A DNA stretch of 6,868 bases from Wenzhouxiangellaceae bacterium (GTDB lineage: Bacteria > Pseudomonadota > Gammaproteobacteria > Xanthomonadales > Wenzhouxiangellaceae): NCBI GenBank assembly GCA_023258355.1, contig JALQZL010000080.1, positions 1 through 6,868 on the forward strand. Reading direction: 5' to 3'. This document shows positions 1-6,269 of this stretch, piece after piece. The notes beneath the pieces are model-generated. The model was not told the origin of the DNA. It ran no database searches and saw only the letters and a list, made by a program, of their open reading frames with translations. The first letter of the stretch is position 1; each line of letters opens with the position of its first letter. The translations under genes were made by a program, and so were the position numbers.

Positions 1-504
1 ATTGAGGTAGGCGATGATGTCTCGTCGAGACTGGGTAAGCAGTGGCCGAATTAGGTATCCAAGACCAAAGGTTTGTGTGGCTTGAATGCCTGATAACCCG
101 GTCACCCCAGAGCCCCTCAGCATTCTCAACAGTAGAGTTTCTGCCACATCATCTTGGTGGTGCGCCGTGGCAATGAGGTCACCTGTGTCTAGTCGTTGTT
201 CAAAGACACGGTACCTCGCCTGACGCGCCACAGCTTCCTGATTTGATTGACTTTGAAGTGCCAATGTCACCACCTCACATTCAAGTCCTAAGCTGTTGGC
301 GAGGTGTTTGGCTTTAACGGCACGTTCGGCAGAGTTGGGGTCGAGACCATGATCAATGTGAAGACACCTTAATGTCGGCGCTTCATTGGGCCTGAAAAAA
401 GTCTTCAGTTGATGGGCAAGACACACAGAATCGGCGCCGCCACTAAATCCAATGTAGAGCGTTACCTTAGGATGGGCAAGCTCAGTGAGCCTCGAATGAT
501 CCAT
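1..504 (-). CDS. tilS: tRNA(Ile)-lysidine synthase TilS, N-terminal part (runs off left edge)
   Basis: TilS is an ATP-dependent cytosolic enzyme that joins lysine to C34 of tRNA-Ile2, so that the tRNA reads AUA and is charged with isoleucine. The minus strand is open from an ATG at 504-502 to base 1, giving 168 codons with no stop. Visible motifs are the PP-loop FSGGADS (residues 20-26), HIDHGL (49-54), the ARQARYRVF stretch (93-101), and the TAHHQDDVAETLLLRMLRGS block (about 113-132), which is highly typical of TilS. IRPLL follows at 152-156. The C-terminal half (tRNA-binding domains) lies outside the window. A TAA stop two codons before the ATG leaves only this ATG or the TTG at 510-508 as start. 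The start overlaps the end of accA by 23 bases in another frame, which suggests translational coupling. I see no internal stop, so I read it as intact but cut by the window edge. Confidence 0.95.
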   Translation of the reverse strand, partial: MDHSRLTELAHPKVTLYIGFSGGADSVCLAHQLKTFFRPNEAPTLRCLHIDHGLDPNSAERAVKAKHLANSLGLECEVVTLALQSQSNQEAVARQARYRVFEQRLDTGDLIATAHHQDDVAETLLLRMLRGSGVTGLSGIQATQTFGLGYLIRPLLTQSRRDIIAYLN

Positions 505-1441
505 AGCCAATTAGCCGCTGATAGCGTTGTTTCACTAGTTCGGCACTATCGAGATCTAATAGGTCTCTTAGTTGGGTTGTGATCACCCGTTTAAGATTTT
601 CTGTCATCTGCGTCAGATCACGGTGGGCGCCACCCAAGGGTTCAGGAATAATTTGATCAATGAGGCCGAGCGCTTTCAGTTTAGGCGCTGTCAGACCCAA
701 AGCGCCAGCCGCCTCTTTAGCTCGACCGGCGTCTTTCCACAGAATCGAAGCACAGCCCTCTGGCGAGATAACAGAGTAGATGCTGTATTGAAGCATATTC
801 ACGCGATCACCGACGCCGATAGCGAGTGCGCCACCTGAGCCGCCTTCGCCAATCACATTACACACGATGGGGACAGACAGGCGTGACATCACAGCAAGGT
901 TGCGTGCGATGGCTTCTGATTGACCTCGCTCCTCAGCACCCACCCCTGGGTAGGCCCCCGGAGTATCAACAAAAGTCACAATGGGCAGTTGAAACCGCTC
1001 GGCCATTTCCATCAATCGAAGCGCTTTGCGATAGCCCTCGGGGCGGGGCATTCCGAAATTATGAAATACCTTGTCTTTGGTGGAGCGACCTTTTTGATGC
1101 CCAATGAACATCACGGGCTGCCCCTCCAGTCGTGCCAGACCCCCAATGATGGCTTTATCATCCGCGTACTGACGATCACCATGAAGAAGCTCAACTTCTT
1201 CGAATATTTCGTGAAGGTAGTCCAAGGTATAGGGCCTCTGAGGATGACGAGCTAACTGGGCCACTTGCCAATCACTAAGTTCAGAGAAGATACGTTGGGT
1301 TTGCTCTTGGCATTTACTCTCAAGTTTGCCAATCTCTTCATCAAGATTAAGCTGTTGCTCGGGTCCCAGCCCGCGAAGCTCAGCGATTTTTGCTTCTAAC
1401 TCAGCAATGGGCTGTTCAAATTCTAGGTAGTTAGCTGCCAT
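482..1441 (-). CDS. accA: Acetyl-CoA carboxylase carboxyltransferase subunit alpha
   Basis: AccA pairs with AccD (not in the window) to form the carboxyltransferase that moves CO2 from biotinylated AccB to acetyl-CoA. This gives malonyl-CoA, the first committed step of cytosolic fatty acid synthesis. The 319 residues equal the E. coli length. Seen in order: a charged N-terminal helical region (about 5-50) typical of the alpha subunit; RPYTLDY (69-75); GHQKGRSTKD (114-123); FGMPRPEGYRKALRLM (129-144); FVDTPGAYPG (157-166); the glycine-rich GEGGSGGALAIGVGD (198-212); and SPEGCASILWKD (226-237). The last two belong to the crotonase-fold acyl-CoA/oxyanion region. An AAGGG at 1449-1445 precedes the ATG with a short three-base spacer. 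The gene lies 51 bases downstream of gluQ and overlaps tilS by 23 bases, so the three are probably at least partly co-transcribed. In E. coli other genes lie between accA and tilS; here they touch. Confidence 0.98.
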   Translation of the reverse strand: MAANYLEFEQPIAELEAKIAELRGLGPEQQLNLDEEIGKLESKCQEQTQRIFSELSDWQVAQLARHPQRPYTLDYLHEIFEEVELLHGDRQYADDKAIIGGLARLEGQPVMFIGHQKGRSTKDKVFHNFGMPRPEGYRKALRLMEMAERFQLPIVTFVDTPGAYPGVGAEERGQSEAIARNLAVMSRLSVPIVCNVIGEGGSGGALAIGVGDRVNMLQYSIYSVISPEGCASILWKDAGRAKEAAGALGLTAPKLKALGLIDQIIPEPLGGAHRDLTQMTENLKRVITTQLRDLLDLDSAELVKQRYQRLIGYGSFEAH

Positions 1442-1472
1442 AGTCCCTTGATTTTCTCAGATTTGACCAATC

Positions 1473-1503
1473 AGTATACCTGCTTACTAGGGCTAGATTG
1501 CAA
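1473..1503 (-). promoter_or_regulatory. Weak candidate promoter for accA-tilS
   Basis: On the minus strand a TATACT (1478-1473) matches the sigma-70 -10 hexamer at five of six positions. A TTGCAA (1503-1498) matches the -35 box at four of six. The spacer is 19 bases, longer than ideal, and the -35 lies in the last codons of gluQ. If used, transcription would start near 1466 with a leader of about 25 bases before accA. accA could equally rely on readthrough from gluQ. Confidence 0.27.
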
Positions 1504-2383
1504 CAGGCCCTCTAGGGATCGCATCAAGATGCCAATGGTTAAAAGCCCATTGCCACATCGCCTCAAGACTCACGGCCCCTTGAGGGGGCTCGTGCCCAAG
1601 AGATCGCAAAGCCAGTCTCAATGCCTGCGCCTTGGGCAATCGAGCAACAGGGTCTGCGCCATCGGATTTAGACAGCTTTCGGCCCGAATCATCCACGACC
1701 AATGGCAGGTGCATATACTGAGGGCTAGGATAGTCAAGGGCACGGTAAACCAATTGCTGTCTGCCTACCGAAGATAGCAGATCGGCACCGCGAACGATTT
1801 CAGTGATGGCCTGCCAATGATCATCAGCGACAACGGCCAGCTGATAAGCAATGAGCCCATCTCCTCGTCGAATAATAAAGTCGCCAGTTTGGTCGCTAGG
1901 TACCTGACGATGAGTACCCTGAACCGCATCTTGAAACTCAATCACTTCAGCGTTTGTCTTTAGGCGAACAGCCCGCGGTGAGCGCCCGGCTGGCAAGCCA
2001 GATCGGCAGGTGCCAGGGTAGATCCCAGAGGTTGGCATTTCTTTGGCACTGCAGCCGCAATCATAGGCCTGTTGACCGTCTACCAATTGCCTGATCAATT
2101 GGTCATGCACCTCACGCCGATGGCTTTGATAAACAATCGGCCCCTGAGACCTAAGGCCAAATCCTACCAGTGTTTCTATTTGTGCCTTTGCCGCACCGGG
2201 CACCTCTCGGGGAGGATCAATATCTTCGATACGAATCACCCAAGTGCCTTGCATCGATTGCGCTCTGAGGAAAGAGCCGACTGCTGTGACCAGTGAGCCA
2301 AAGTGCAAAGGCCCTGTCGGTGACGGTGCAAAGCGGGTTCGGTAAGGTGATGGAGGCTTGCTTTCAAGAGGCATAGTCCCCAT
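1493..2383 (-). CDS. gluQ: Glutamyl-Q tRNA(Asp) synthetase
   Basis: GluQ is a truncated paralogue of glutamyl-tRNA synthetase that keeps the catalytic core and lacks the anticodon-binding domain. It activates glutamate and attaches it to queuosine at position 34 of tRNA-Asp. The 296 residues fit the family (about 300) and not GluRS (about 470). Seen: TRFAPSPTGPLHFGS (16-30), with HFG in the HIGH position; RIEDIDPPREVPGAA (51-65); a zinc site made by C109, C111, Y122 and C126 (CxC...YxxxC, a GluQ hallmark); GDFIIRRGDGLIAYQLAVVADD (167-188); TEIVRGADLL (194-203); and KLSKS (236-240) in the KMSKS position. Two start codons compete. The ATG at 2383 has little Shine-Dalgarno. The ATG at 2374 (293 residues) follows GGGGACT, the same GGGACTATG context as accA, and may be the true start. 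Its 5' end overlaps the candidate htpX heat-shock promoter. I see no dksA beside it, a common neighbour of gluQ elsewhere. Confidence 0.96.
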   Translation of the reverse strand: MGTMPLESKPPSPYRTRFAPSPTGPLHFGSLVTAVGSFLRAQSMQGTWVIRIEDIDPPREVPGAAKAQIETLVGFGLRSQGPIVYQSHRREVHDQLIRQLVDGQQAYDCGCSAKEMPTSGIYPGTCRSGLPAGRSPRAVRLKTNAEVIEFQDAVQGTHRQVPSDQTGDFIIRRGDGLIAYQLAVVADDHWQAITEIVRGADLLSSVGRQQLVYRALDYPSPQYMHLPLVVDDSGRKLSKSDGADPVARLPKAQALRLALRSLGHEPPQGAVSLEAMWQWAFNHWHLDAIPRGPVAI

Positions 2384-2385
2384 AT
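2357..2385 (+). promoter_or_regulatory. Candidate sigma-32 (heat-shock) promoter for htpX
   Basis: CTTGCTT at 2357-2363 and CCCCATAT at 2378-2385 are separated by 14 bases. The known E. coli RpoH pattern is CTTGAAA, 13-16 bases, CCCCATNT. The -10 element matches at every fixed position and the -35 keeps the CTTG core. Transcription would start near 2391-2394, leaving a leader of about 35 bases with the GGAGA ribosome site before the GTG of htpX. htpX is a known RpoH-regulated gene in E. coli, which agrees with the placement. The element lies wholly within the start region of the divergent gluQ, covering both of its possible ATG codons. This is a sequence match only. Confidence 0.6.
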
Positions 2386-2415
2386 TATTGACTCAGTGTG
2401 GGCTAAAAACCAATC

Positions 2416-2420
2416 GGAGA
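2416..2420 (+). promoter_or_regulatory. Ribosome binding site that fixes the GTG start of htpX
   Basis: GGAGA at 2416-2420 is seven bases before GTG at 2428-2430, which is ideal spacing. The ATG at 2423-2425 is only two bases from this site, is out of frame with htpX, and opens a reading frame of just 11 codons. In frame, a TAA at 2404-2406 rules out any start further upstream other than this GTG. Confidence 0.7.
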
Positions 2421-2427
2421 ATATGTT

Positions 2428-3309
2428 GTGCTTGGACGAATTGGACTCTTTGTACTGACAAACTTAGCGGTGCTGTTTGTTTTAAACATTATTCTGGCGG
2501 CGCTTGAGCCATGGCTCACTGCCCAAGGGATCAGTGTTGAAACAGCCAGTATCTGGATGATTGCACTGGTCTTTGGCATGGGTGGATCGCTCATTTCATT
2601 GGCATTATCCAAAACCATTGCATTACGTTCGACTGGTGCCAAAGTCATTAAGACGCCAAGCAACGAGACAGAGCGCTGGCTTTTGGATGTCGTGCGGCGT
2701 CAAGCCAATGAGGTCAATATCGGGTGTCCAGATTTTGCGATCTACGACTCGCCCCAACCCAATGCATTTGCCACCGGTGCCACCAGAAACAAGGCATTGG
2801 TCGCTGTCAGCACAGGGCTACTGGCGTCGATGAATCGAGGAGAGGTCGAGGCAGTGGTTGGCCATGAAGTGGCTCACGTGGCCAACGGCGACATGATTAC
2901 TTTGACGCTTTTACAAGGCGTCTTAAATACCTTCGTTTTGGTGTTATCTCGGGTACTTGGTCAAGTACTGGATCGGGCGGTGTTCAAAAGCAATCGCGCC
3001 TATGGGCCTGGATACTTCATCTCGGTCATCGTTCTTCAAATTGTCTTGGGTATTTTGGCAAGCATAATCGTGATGGCTTTCTCTCGATGGAGAGAATACC
3101 GAGCGGACGAGGGTGGTGCCCAACTCGCTGGTCGTGCCAATATGATTTCAGCACTGCAAACACTGGGCAAAAGGAGCGGGGCTTCGTCATTGCCTGAATC
3201 TGTTGAAGCCTTTGGTATCAGCGGTCGGGTGGGGCACGGGTTGCGGGCATTGTTGATGTCTCATCCCCCAATTGAAATGCGGATTAAGGCACTTCAAGGC
3301 GGGCGTTAG
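2428..3309 (+). CDS. htpX: Membrane zinc metalloprotease HtpX (heat-shock protease, M48B)
   Basis: HtpX is an inner-membrane endopeptidase with a cytosolic active site that degrades misfolded membrane proteins, overlapping in role with FtsH. The 293 residues equal the E. coli length. Seen: an N-terminal hydrophobic segment (about 4-25, after GRIGLFVLTNLAV), a second one (about 40-60), the ERWLLDVVRRQA region (82-93), PNAFATG (111-117), the zinc motif HEVAH (146-150) followed by VANGDM, two more hydrophobic stretches (about 156-180 and 196-218), and SRWREYRADEGGA (219-231), in which E223 should be the third zinc ligand. SHPPIEMRI (278-286) closes the family signature. The start is GTG, supported by GGAGA seven bases upstream. 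It stands alone on the plus strand between divergent gluQ and convergent epmB, so it is probably a single-gene unit driven by the sigma-32-like promoter at 2357-2385. All expected catalytic residues are present. Confidence 0.98.
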   Translation: MLGRIGLFVLTNLAVLFVLNIILAALEPWLTAQGISVETASIWMIALVFGMGGSLISLALSKTIALRSTGAKVIKTPSNETERWLLDVVRRQANEVNIGCPDFAIYDSPQPNAFATGATRNKALVAVSTGLLASMNRGEVEAVVGHEVAHVANGDMITLTLLQGVLNTFVLVLSRVLGQVLDRAVFKSNRAYGPGYFISVIVLQIVLGILASIIVMAFSRWREYRADEGGAQLAGRANMISALQTLGKRSGASSLPESVEAFGISGRVGHGLRALLMSHPPIEMRIKALQGGR

Positions 3310-3323
3310 GACGTCTTTTGGGC

Positions 3324-4328
3324 TCAGATGATGGGGAGTTTGTAGGGCGCGCCTGCGACTTCTCGTACCAAGCGGGGCACCAAGTAACCGCTTAACTGTT
3401 GTCGGAGCGCTTCCATCAGTTCAAGGAGTCGGTGTTCAGCGACTTCGTAACGGTGCGCACCGCTAACACGATCAAGCTGATGAAGATAATAGGGCAAGAC
3501 GCCCGCTTGGAAGCCTCGCTTCATCAGCGCCACCAGGGCATGCGAATCATCGTTTATCCCTTTGAGAAGCACGGCTTGATTCAACAGGTGAACGCCAACA
3601 CTGCGAAGGCTTTGCAGCGCATGGTCGACAGAGGCATCAAACTCGTTGGCGTGATTGGCATGGATAACCATCACCACAGGCCAGGGAAGTGAAGTTAACC
3701 AATTAATGAGGTTGGTGTTAACTCTGTCGGGCAGTACCACCGGAAGGCGGGTGTGGATTCTAAGCCTTTCGATATGTGGCATTGATGCGAGCGCGTCCGT
3801 GATTGATTGCAGTCGCTTTGTCGATAGCATCAACGGGTCTCCCCCAGACAAGATCACCTCGTGCACACTGGGTGTACGAGCCAAGTAATCCAAGGCTTGG
3901 GCGTTATGGAGGGCACCCAGATGGTCTTGGGCATAGGGAAAGTTCTGGCGAAAGCAATAACGGCAGTGAACAGCGCAGGCACCGGTGGTGATGAGTAAGG
4001 CGCGCCCTTGATATTTATGCAGAAGGCCTTTGGCGTGCTTGCTACCTAGATCGCCAACAGGGTCCGTTGAAAAGCCCTTGGCGACTTGCAACTCTTGCTC
4101 GCTGGGCAGCACTTGTTGCAAGATTGGATCGGCGGGGTTTCCCTTCTCGATCCTTGAGGCCAGCGCTTTGGGTACCCGCATCGTCAGTGGTCCCCAGGTG
4201 GTTGCCGCATCCCCCACGTCAAGCGCTAAGTCAGACAGTAGTGCCTGCGGTGAGTTGTAAGCATCACGCAACTGATCACGCCATGAAGTTTCGGCTAAAC
4301 TAGTTGGTTTAATCGGGGCTAAACGCAT
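3324..4328 (-). CDS. epmB: EF-P lysine 2,3-aminomutase EpmB (YjeK), radical SAM
   Basis: EpmB converts L-alpha-lysine to (R)-beta-lysine, which EpmA then attaches to EF-P so that ribosomes pass polyproline stretches. It uses a [4Fe-4S] cluster, S-adenosylmethionine and pyridoxal phosphate. From the ATG at 4328 it has 334 residues (E. coli 342). In that numbering: MRVPKALASRIEKGNP (about 50-65); GFSTDPVGD (84-92); GLLHKYQGRALLI (101-113); the cluster motif CAVHCRYC (118-125); LSGGDPLM (about 160-167); RIHTRLPVVLP (190-200); YYLHQLDRV (about 281-289); and near the C-terminus GAPYK, whose lysine (330) is the likely PLP-binding residue. The frame extends to a TTG at 4358, but this adds ten residues without family character and would abut efp, so I chose the ATG. 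It faces efp across 31 bases and its 3' end is 14 bases from htpX. EpmA is not in the window. The divergent efp, its own target, confirms EpmB over catabolic lysine aminomutase. Confidence 0.95.
   Translation of the reverse strand: MRLAPIKPTSLAETSWRDQLRDAYNSPQALLSDLALDVGDAATTWGPLTMRVPKALASRIEKGNPADPILQQVLPSEQELQVAKGFSTDPVGDLGSKHAKGLLHKYQGRALLITTGACAVHCRYCFRQNFPYAQDHLGALHNAQALDYLARTPSVHEVILSGGDPLMLSTKRLQSITDALASMPHIERLRIHTRLPVVLPDRVNTNLINWLTSLPWPVVMVIHANHANEFDASVDHALQSLRSVGVHLLNQAVLLKGINDDSHALVALMKRGFQAGVLPYYLHQLDRVSGAHRYEVAEHRLLELMEALRQQLSGYLVPRLVREVAGAPYKLPII
4296..4324. repeat. Small inverted and direct repeats upstream of efp
   Basis: TAAAC (4296-4300), six bases, then its complement GTTTA (4307-4311), eight bases, then TAAAC again (4320-4324). 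The outer copies extend to a direct repeat GGCTAAAC at 4293-4300 and 4317-4324, 24 bases apart. The palindrome AACTAGTT lies at 4298-4305. All of this is also epmB coding sequence, where the repeats encode two Leu-Ala pairs, so a chance origin is quite possible. An operator for the divergent pair is only a suggestion. Confidence 0.25.
4305..4313 (+). promoter_or_regulatory. Candidate extended -10 promoter for efp
   Basis: TGG followed by TTTAAT (4305-4313) fits an extended -10 element (TGN plus TATAAT, five of six in the hexamer). No good -35 box is seen at the usual distance, which extended -10 promoters tolerate. Transcription would begin near 4320, leaving a leader of about 40 bases carrying AGGAG before efp. 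The element lies inside the first codons of epmB, as it must, because only 31 bases separate the two genes. Confidence 0.4.
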
Positions 4329-4349
4329 TCGCCTAGTGTAACGGCCGTC

Positions 4350-4354
4350 AGGAG
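4350..4354 (+). promoter_or_regulatory. Strong ribosome binding site of efp
   Basis: AGGAG ends five bases before the efp ATG at 4360. It is the clearest Shine-Dalgarno in the window, as expected for an abundant translation factor, and it fixes the efp start. Confidence 0.75.
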
Positions 4355-4359
4355 ACAAT

Positions 4360-4929
4360 ATGGCAACTTACAGCACAAATGAATTCAAAGCAGGCTTAAA
4401 AATCATCCTTGATGGCGAGCCGCACAATATTGTTGAAAATGAGTTCGTCAAGCCAGGAAAGGGGCAGGCTTTTAATCGGGTGAGGGTCAGGAACTTAAAG
4501 ACTGGCCGAACTGTTGAGAAAACCTTTAAGTCGAATGAGACTGTGGAAGCGGCAGATGTCTTCGAGAAAGAGGTTCAGTACCTTTATAACGACGGTGAGT
4601 TCTGGCATTTCATGGACCCCAGCAGTTACGAGCAAATTGCAGCCGGACCGGCCGCTATTGGTGACCAGGAAAAATGGTTTCAAGAGGAGGCTATGTGCCA
4701 TATTACCCTCTGGAATGGTGAGCCAATTATTGTGTTGCCCCCCAATTTCGTCGAGCTAAAAGTGGTTGAGACGGACCCAGGCTTGAAAGGCGATACCAGT
4801 GGCAGTGGTGGCAAGCCTGCCACTCTCGAAACCGGGGCGGTGGTCAGAGTACCCTTGTTTGTGCAAGAAGGTGAAGTGATTCGAGTAGACACACGGAAGG
4901 CAGAGTATGTCTCTCGGGTGAGCAAATAA
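4360..4929 (+). CDS. efp: Elongation factor P
   Basis: EF-P binds between the ribosomal P and E sites and promotes peptide bond formation at consecutive prolines. The 189 residues fit the family (E. coli 188). Domain I (about 1-65) carries KPGKGQAF (31-38), whose K34 is the residue that EpmA/EpmB beta-lysylate in E. coli. VEKTFKS (52-58) follows. Domain II (about 66-128) contains DVFEKEVQYLYNDGEFWHFMD (66-86). Domain III (about 129-189) contains VVETDPGLKGDTSG (134-147), KPATLETGAVVRVPLFV (152-168), and the signature around GEVIRVDTRKAEYVSRV (171-187). The ATG follows AGGAG by five bases. Divergent epmB next door, together with Lys34 and its flanking sequence, argues for the beta-lysine pathway; rhamnosylated EF-P types carry arginine here. 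The deaminase gene begins two bases after the stop, so efp is probably the first gene of a short transcription unit. Confidence 0.99.
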   Translation: MATYSTNEFKAGLKIILDGEPHNIVENEFVKPGKGQAFNRVRVRNLKTGRTVEKTFKSNETVEAADVFEKEVQYLYNDGEFWHFMDPSSYEQIAAGPAAIGDQEKWFQEEAMCHITLWNGEPIIVLPPNFVELKVVETDPGLKGDTSGSGGKPATLETGAVVRVPLFVQEGEVIRVDTRKAEYVSRVSK

Positions 4930-4931
4930 CC

Positions 4932-6239
4932 ATGTCTGGTGAAGTTGCACTCATTCCCAAATGGCTGGTGCCCGTTGTGCCTGAAGGGCTGGTGCTAACA
5001 GACCATGCTGTGGTGATCGGCCGTCATCAAATCCTGGCGATTCTTCCGGCACATGAATTGGGCGAGCGCTATCCACAAGCCACGATTGAACGACTGGATA
5101 CCCATGCGCTACTGCCCGGGTTGGTCAATGCGCATGGCCATAGCCCAATGGTCCTGATGCGTGGATTGGCCGATGATCTCCCCCTCATGGAGTGGCTTCA
5201 AGAGCACATCTGGCCCACAGAGCAAGCTTTTGCTGGTGAGGCGTTTGTGCGGGCAGGGAGTGCTCTGGCGGCTTTGGAGATGTTGACTGGTGGCACCACC
5301 TGTTTCAACGACAACTATTTCTTCCCAAATATCACTGCAGAAGTGGTGATTGAATCGGGGATTCGGGCGCTGTTGGGTTTGCCTGTTATGAATGTGCCCA
5401 CCATTTGGGCAGATTCAGAGGCGGGGTATATCGAAAGAGGCTTGTCCGTGCTGGATGAGTTTGAGGGGCACGATCGCATCGGCTGGGCATGGGCACCCCA
5501 TGCGCCATATACCGTGACCGATGCCAGTTTTGAGCGGCTTGGTGACCTCTCAGAATCAATGGACTTTAGGTTGCATCTCCATTTGTTGGAAACGGCCGGC
5601 GAGATCACCGATAGCCAATCACAATATCAGTGCCATCCTATCGAGCGTTTGGTGCGGCTGGGACTCTACAACCATCGACTCATTGCGGCACATATGACAC
5701 AACTCACCCCAGAAGAGATTGCACTAACGGCAGAGAGTGGTGTTCATGTTTTGCACTGCCCAGCAGCCAATATGAAGCTGGCCAGCGGGTTCTGCCCAGT
5801 CGATGCACTGGATACCGCTGGCGTGAACATTGCCATTGGCACTGATGGCGCGGCCAGCAACAATCGATTGGATATGTTTGCTGAAATGCGACTGGCCAGC
5901 CTCAATGCCAAGGGATTTAGTCTGAATCCAGTCGCAGCCCCTGCCGAACGCTCGTTATCCATGGCCACCATCCAAGGAGCCAAAGCCCTTGGCTTGGATA
6001 GCGACATCGGGTCTGTCGAAGTTGGCAAACAAGCTGACTTGATTGCCGTCAACCTAGATGAACCGGGGACGACGCCTGTCCATAATGTGATTTCTCACTT
6101 GGTCTACACCGCTGGCCGCCATCAGGTTACTGATGTTTGGGTGGCGGGCCAGCGTTGTGTGCGTGGCAGAGAAATTCAAACGATGGATCAGGATTCTGTC
6201 ATCTCAAAAGCCCATGAGTGGGCATCAAAAATGCATTAA
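4932..6239 (+). CDS. mtaD: TRZ/ATZ-type amidohydrolase, probable 5'-methylthioadenosine/S-adenosylhomocysteine deaminase
   Basis: The family deaminates the adenine of MTA and SAH to inosine forms, in the cytosol, with one divalent metal. The 435 residues match the family. Seen: an N-terminal beta-sandwich part (about 1-60), then GLVNAHGH (63-70) with metal ligands H68 and H70, RGLADDLPLMEWLQEHIWP (77-95), GGTTCFND (120-127), HAPYTV (190-195), HLHLLET (215-221) with likely metal ligand H217 and catalytic E220, AAHMTQL (252-258) with H254, HCPAANMKLASG (275-286), and GTDGAASNN (303-311) with the last ligand D305. The C-terminal part (SVEVGKQADLIAVN, 361-374) closes the sandwich. It starts two bases after efp; a GTGAG nine bases before the ATG is a modest ribosome site. 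ubiG follows 30 bases later, as I recall for the MTA deaminase gene of Pseudomonas (PA3170/PA3171). The exact substrate cannot be proven here; a chlorohydrolase or guanine-deaminase-like activity is less likely. Confidence 0.88.
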   Translation: MSGEVALIPKWLVPVVPEGLVLTDHAVVIGRHQILAILPAHELGERYPQATIERLDTHALLPGLVNAHGHSPMVLMRGLADDLPLMEWLQEHIWPTEQAFAGEAFVRAGSALAALEMLTGGTTCFNDNYFFPNITAEVVIESGIRALLGLPVMNVPTIWADSEAGYIERGLSVLDEFEGHDRIGWAWAPHAPYTVTDASFERLGDLSESMDFRLHLHLLETAGEITDSQSQYQCHPIERLVRLGLYNHRLIAAHMTQLTPEEIALTAESGVHVLHCPAANMKLASGFCPVDALDTAGVNIAIGTDGAASNNRLDMFAEMRLASLNAKGFSLNPVAAPAERSLSMATIQGAKALGLDSDIGSVEVGKQADLIAVNLDEPGTTPVHNVISHLVYTAGRHQVTDVWVAGQRCVRGREIQTMDQDSVISKAHEWASKMH

Positions 6240-6269
6240 AACATAGACTTATGAATTAAACATTAGATT

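Noticed and set aside
572..1255. Plus-strand open frames of 88-111 codons opposite accA
   Set aside because: They lie on the antisense of a well-supported accA, overlap each other in different frames, and show no motif or ribosome site.
1448..1777. Plus-strand frame of 109 codons opposite the end of gluQ
   Set aside because: Most of it is antisense to conserved gluQ sequence and the predicted peptide has no recognisable character.
2423..2458. ATG-started 11-codon frame just before and overlapping htpX
   Set aside because: It is only two bases from the GGAGA site, out of frame, and ends at once. The GTG at 2428 has ideal spacing and restores the family N-terminus. A leader peptide role is possible but unsupported.
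2403..2663. Minus-strand frame of 86 codons opposite the htpX start
   Set aside because: Antisense to the first transmembrane region of htpX, with no independent support.
3290..3330. Possible bidirectional terminator between convergent htpX and epmB
   Set aside because: GACGTC followed by TTTT at about 3311-3318 looked suggestive, but I could not find a stem long enough to call a terminator.
3399..4303. Several plus-strand frames (62-97 codons) opposite epmB
   Set aside because: They mirror conserved EpmB codons, lack ribosome sites, and would need to displace a clear radical SAM gene.
4329..4358. TTG start that extends epmB by ten residues
   Set aside because: The extra residues lack family character, no ribosome site fits, and the extension would nearly touch the efp start; the ATG at 4328 gives a normal length.
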